Assembly (NCBI GenBank): GCA_964460795.1
Contig: CAYWRU010000099.1
Location: forward strand, 1 to 8,215
Direction: 5' to 3'
Length of the DNA: 8,215 nucleotides
Source: CAZOOM01 sp964460795
GTDB lineage: Bacteria; Omnitrophota; Omnitrophia; Omnitrophales; Aquincolibacteriaceae
Shown: positions 6,782 through 8,215 of the stretch, piece after piece
Position numbering within the stretch: position 1 is the first letter of the stretch
How the letters are laid out: the number at the start of each line of letters is the position of its first letter
Notes under the pieces: generated by a model
Databases searched by the model: none
Seen by the model: only the letters and a program-made list of their open reading frames with translations
Told to the model about the DNA's origin: nothing
Translations under genes and position numbers: made by a program

Positions 6782-8024
6782 GGGTGATCTCTCCTGCAAA
6801 CACGCGCTGTTTAATGGGATTAATACCTACTTGATAGGCAAGTTCGGCGGGGTGTTGAAGCTCCCAAACGATAAAATCAGCTGCCAAACCTGTGCCTAAT
6901 TGCCCGATTTGCTGGTGCAACCCCAAAGCTTGAGCCGCATGTCGAGTAACGCCGCTTATAGCTTCTTCTGGGGTTAAGCGAAATAATGTGCAGGCCATAT
7001 TCATGGCTAAGCGAAGCGAGGCTAAGGGCGCTGTGCCCGGATTAAAATCAGTCGCTATCGCTATGGGTACTTGATAGCGGCGCAATAATTCAATCGGTGG
7101 GACTTTGGTTTCACGTAGGAAATAAAATGCAGTGGGCAATAGGGTTGCAACTGTGTTGGATGCGGCCATTTCAGCTACTCCAGCCTCATCCAAGTACTCT
7201 AAATGATCTGCCGACCATGCCTGATAGCGAGCGGCTAAAGCCGCAGCCTGTTGATGGCTGAGTTGTTCGGCATGAACATGAATGCCTAAGTGATGAGCTT
7301 GAGCCGCTTGTAAAACCCGCTCAGTTTGTGCAGGGCTAAACGCGATCTGCTCGCAGAAGACATCCACTGCATCGGCTAAGTTTTCTGCAACTGCCGCCGG
7401 AATCAGTTCCGCACAGACCCAATCAATATAAGCATCCGCACGGTTTGAGTATTCGGGAGCTAAGGCATGTGCGCCTAATAAGGTGGTGGATATCCGTACC
7501 GGAAAGCGCTTAGCTAATTCGCGTGCTGCTCGCAACATCTTTAGTTCAGTTTCTAAATCCAAACCATAACCAGATTTGATTTCAAGCGTTGTCACGCCTT
7601 CATGTAGGAGCGCGTTTAGGCGTGGGATAGCTAATTCCACTAATTGTTCGAGACTAGCCTTGCGGGTAGCTCGCACCGTCGCAAGAATGCCACCTCCTTG
7701 CTGGGCGATTTGCTCGTAACTGGTACCTAATAAGCGCTGTTCAAATTCATGAGCGCGTTGACCGGCATGGATGAGATGGGTATGGCAGTCGATGAGGCCG
7801 GGGGTGATAACGGCGCCTTGAACATCAATGATTTTAATGGAATTGAGAATAGGGTTGAGATGAGCCCGTTCTTGTTCAAAAACGTGTAAGGGAGCGATAC
7901 ATTGAATCCGACCTTGACGCATCCCTAAAGCATGTTTAGGCAATAAGCCATAAGCGGCGGTTTGCGCTGGGTCAAAACTCGCAATTTGGGCATTAATCCA
8001 AATTTTTTCACAAGCTGCAAACAT
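6774..8024 (-). CDS. hutI: HutI, imidazolonepropionase
   Basis: Cytosolic amidohydrolase-superfamily enzyme, third step: 4-imidazolone-5-propanoate plus water to N-formimino-L-glutamate. At 416 aa it is slightly longer than typical (about 400-405). The order is a small beta domain (about 1-75), a TIM barrel, then a C-terminal return to the beta domain ending at about 405-413. The metal ligands (Zn or Fe) are H81 and H83 in DCHTH, H251 in HVHAEQ, and D326 in TDFNPGT. Substrate-side residues recognised by position are R90, Y153 in SGYG, H186 in GAHA, Q254, N328, G330 and T331. The start is ATG at 8024 with AAGGAG 7 nt upstream. It is the first gene of the operon, directly after the control region, and its end overlaps hutG. 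Confidence 0.97.
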   Translation of the reverse strand: MFAACEKIWINAQIASFDPAQTAAYGLLPKHALGMRQGRIQCIAPLHVFEQERAHLNPILNSIKIIDVQGAVITPGLIDCHTHLIHAGQRAHEFEQRLLGTSYEQIAQQGGGILATVRATRKASLEQLVELAIPRLNALLHEGVTTLEIKSGYGLDLETELKMLRAARELAKRFPVRISTTLLGAHALAPEYSNRADAYIDWVCAELIPAAVAENLADAVDVFCEQIAFSPAQTERVLQAAQAHHLGIHVHAEQLSHQQAAALAARYQAWSADHLEYLDEAGVAEMAASNTVATLLPTAFYFLRETKVPPIELLRRYQVPIAIATDFNPGTAPLASLRLAMNMACTLFRLTPEEAISGVTRHAAQALGLHQQIGQLGTGLAADFIVWELQHPAELAYQVGINPIKQRVFAGEITHV

Positions 8025-8035
8025 TCACTTGCTCC

Positions 8036-8094
8036 TTCTTAGTTTGTATATCTATGTATATACATTAACAGACTAAGAAAAAAGATCAAGTATA
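8036..8094 (-). promoter_or_regulatory. hut operon control region with candidate HutC operator
   Basis: ATGTATATACAT (8054-8065) is a perfect 12-bp palindrome and contains TGTATATACA, the kind of core I recall for HutC operators in Pseudomonas. TGTATAT also occurs twice in the same orientation, at 8045-8051 and 8055-8061, one helical turn (10 bp) apart. Around this, TTCTTAGT (8036-8043) and ACTAAGAA (8072-8079) form a perfect 8-bp inverted repeat; the left arm overlaps the first bases of the hutI ribosome binding site. The core ends 30 bp before the hutI ATG. For a minus-strand promoter, TATACT (8094-8089) resembles a -10 box and TTGATC (8089-8084) a -35 box, but neither has a good partner, so the start of transcription is not fixed. 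Binding of HutC here would repress the whole operon, and no similar core is seen elsewhere in the window. Confidence 0.6.
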
Positions 8095-8127
8095 GGGTGA
8101 GTTTTAGTAATTAATTCCACTTATCGG

Positions 8128-8156
8128 AAAAAACAAAACCCCCGGCTAGCGGGGGC
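8128..8156 (-). terminator. Intrinsic terminator of an upstream minus-strand gene
   Basis: CCCCCG (8139-8144) and CGGGGG (8150-8155) form a 6-bp, all-GC stem with loop GCTAG. On the minus strand it is followed by TTTTGTTTTTT, a classic U-tract; on the plus strand there is none, so it works leftward. It should end the transcript of a minus-strand gene beyond the right edge and insulate the hut control region from read-through. That gene's coding end cannot be identified with confidence in the 60 bases available. Confidence 0.85.
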
Positions 8157-8215
8157 AGAGGTTGCAGGCTCTCACCTGTATAGTTGTTCTTATTGTAGTT
8201 CTGATCGAAGTTCCC

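Noticed and set aside
8190..8215. A minus-strand frame entering from the right edge and ending at TAA (8192-8190), which would fit a gene ending just before the terminator
   Set aside because: Only seven codons are visible and another frame also stays open through the terminator, so the true end cannot be chosen.
1..8215. CRISPR array, mobile element, toxin-antitoxin or defence system
   Set aside because: No regularly spaced repeats, transposase, terminal inverted repeats or recognisable toxin or defence gene was seen; mazG alone is a housekeeping gene.

Overview
The window reads as ordinary bacterial chromosome, most likely from a gammaproteobacterium. The base composition looks moderate (high 40s percent G+C by eye). 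MazG resembles the enterobacterial protein along its whole length, and the histidine-degradation enzymes have lengths and catalytic-residue positions almost the same as I remember for Pseudomonas. I do not assign a genus. There are no tRNA or rRNA genes, insertion sequences, CRISPR arrays or phage genes.

Layout from left to right. (1) 54-854, plus strand: mazG, a nucleoside triphosphate pyrophosphohydrolase. (2) 851-1753, minus strand: a LigB/YgiD-type extradiol dioxygenase with a twin-arginine (Tat) signal peptide. It converges on mazG, and the two stop codons share one TTAA. (3) 1843-8024, minus strand: a complete histidine-utilisation operon, transcribed hutI-hutG-hutU-hutH-hutC. (4) 8025-8215: the hut control region, with a palindromic candidate HutC operator, and beyond it an intrinsic terminator for an unseen minus-strand gene past the right edge.

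How the hut genes work together: HutH deaminates histidine to urocanate. HutU hydrates urocanate to imidazolonepropionate. HutI opens the ring to N-formiminoglutamate. HutG, an arginase-family enzyme, releases glutamate and formamide. This is the four-step route; no hutF or deformylase is present. HutC is a GntR/UTRA repressor whose family responds to urocanate. It is the last gene of the operon, so it is probably co-transcribed with the enzymes it controls. No histidine or urocanate transporter is in the window.

The most interesting signals are in the junctions, not in the proteins. hutI/hutG and hutG/hutU overlap by exactly 8 nt each, and hutU/hutH are 1 nt apart, so the four enzymes look translationally coupled. 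The only real gap in the operon, before hutC, is almost wholly a 43-nt imperfect inverted repeat that involves the hutC ribosome binding site, and hutC starts with GTG. A hairpin spans the hutC stop codon and may end the operon. I found no convincing new biological system; the window is a well-kept catabolic operon with two unrelated neighbours.
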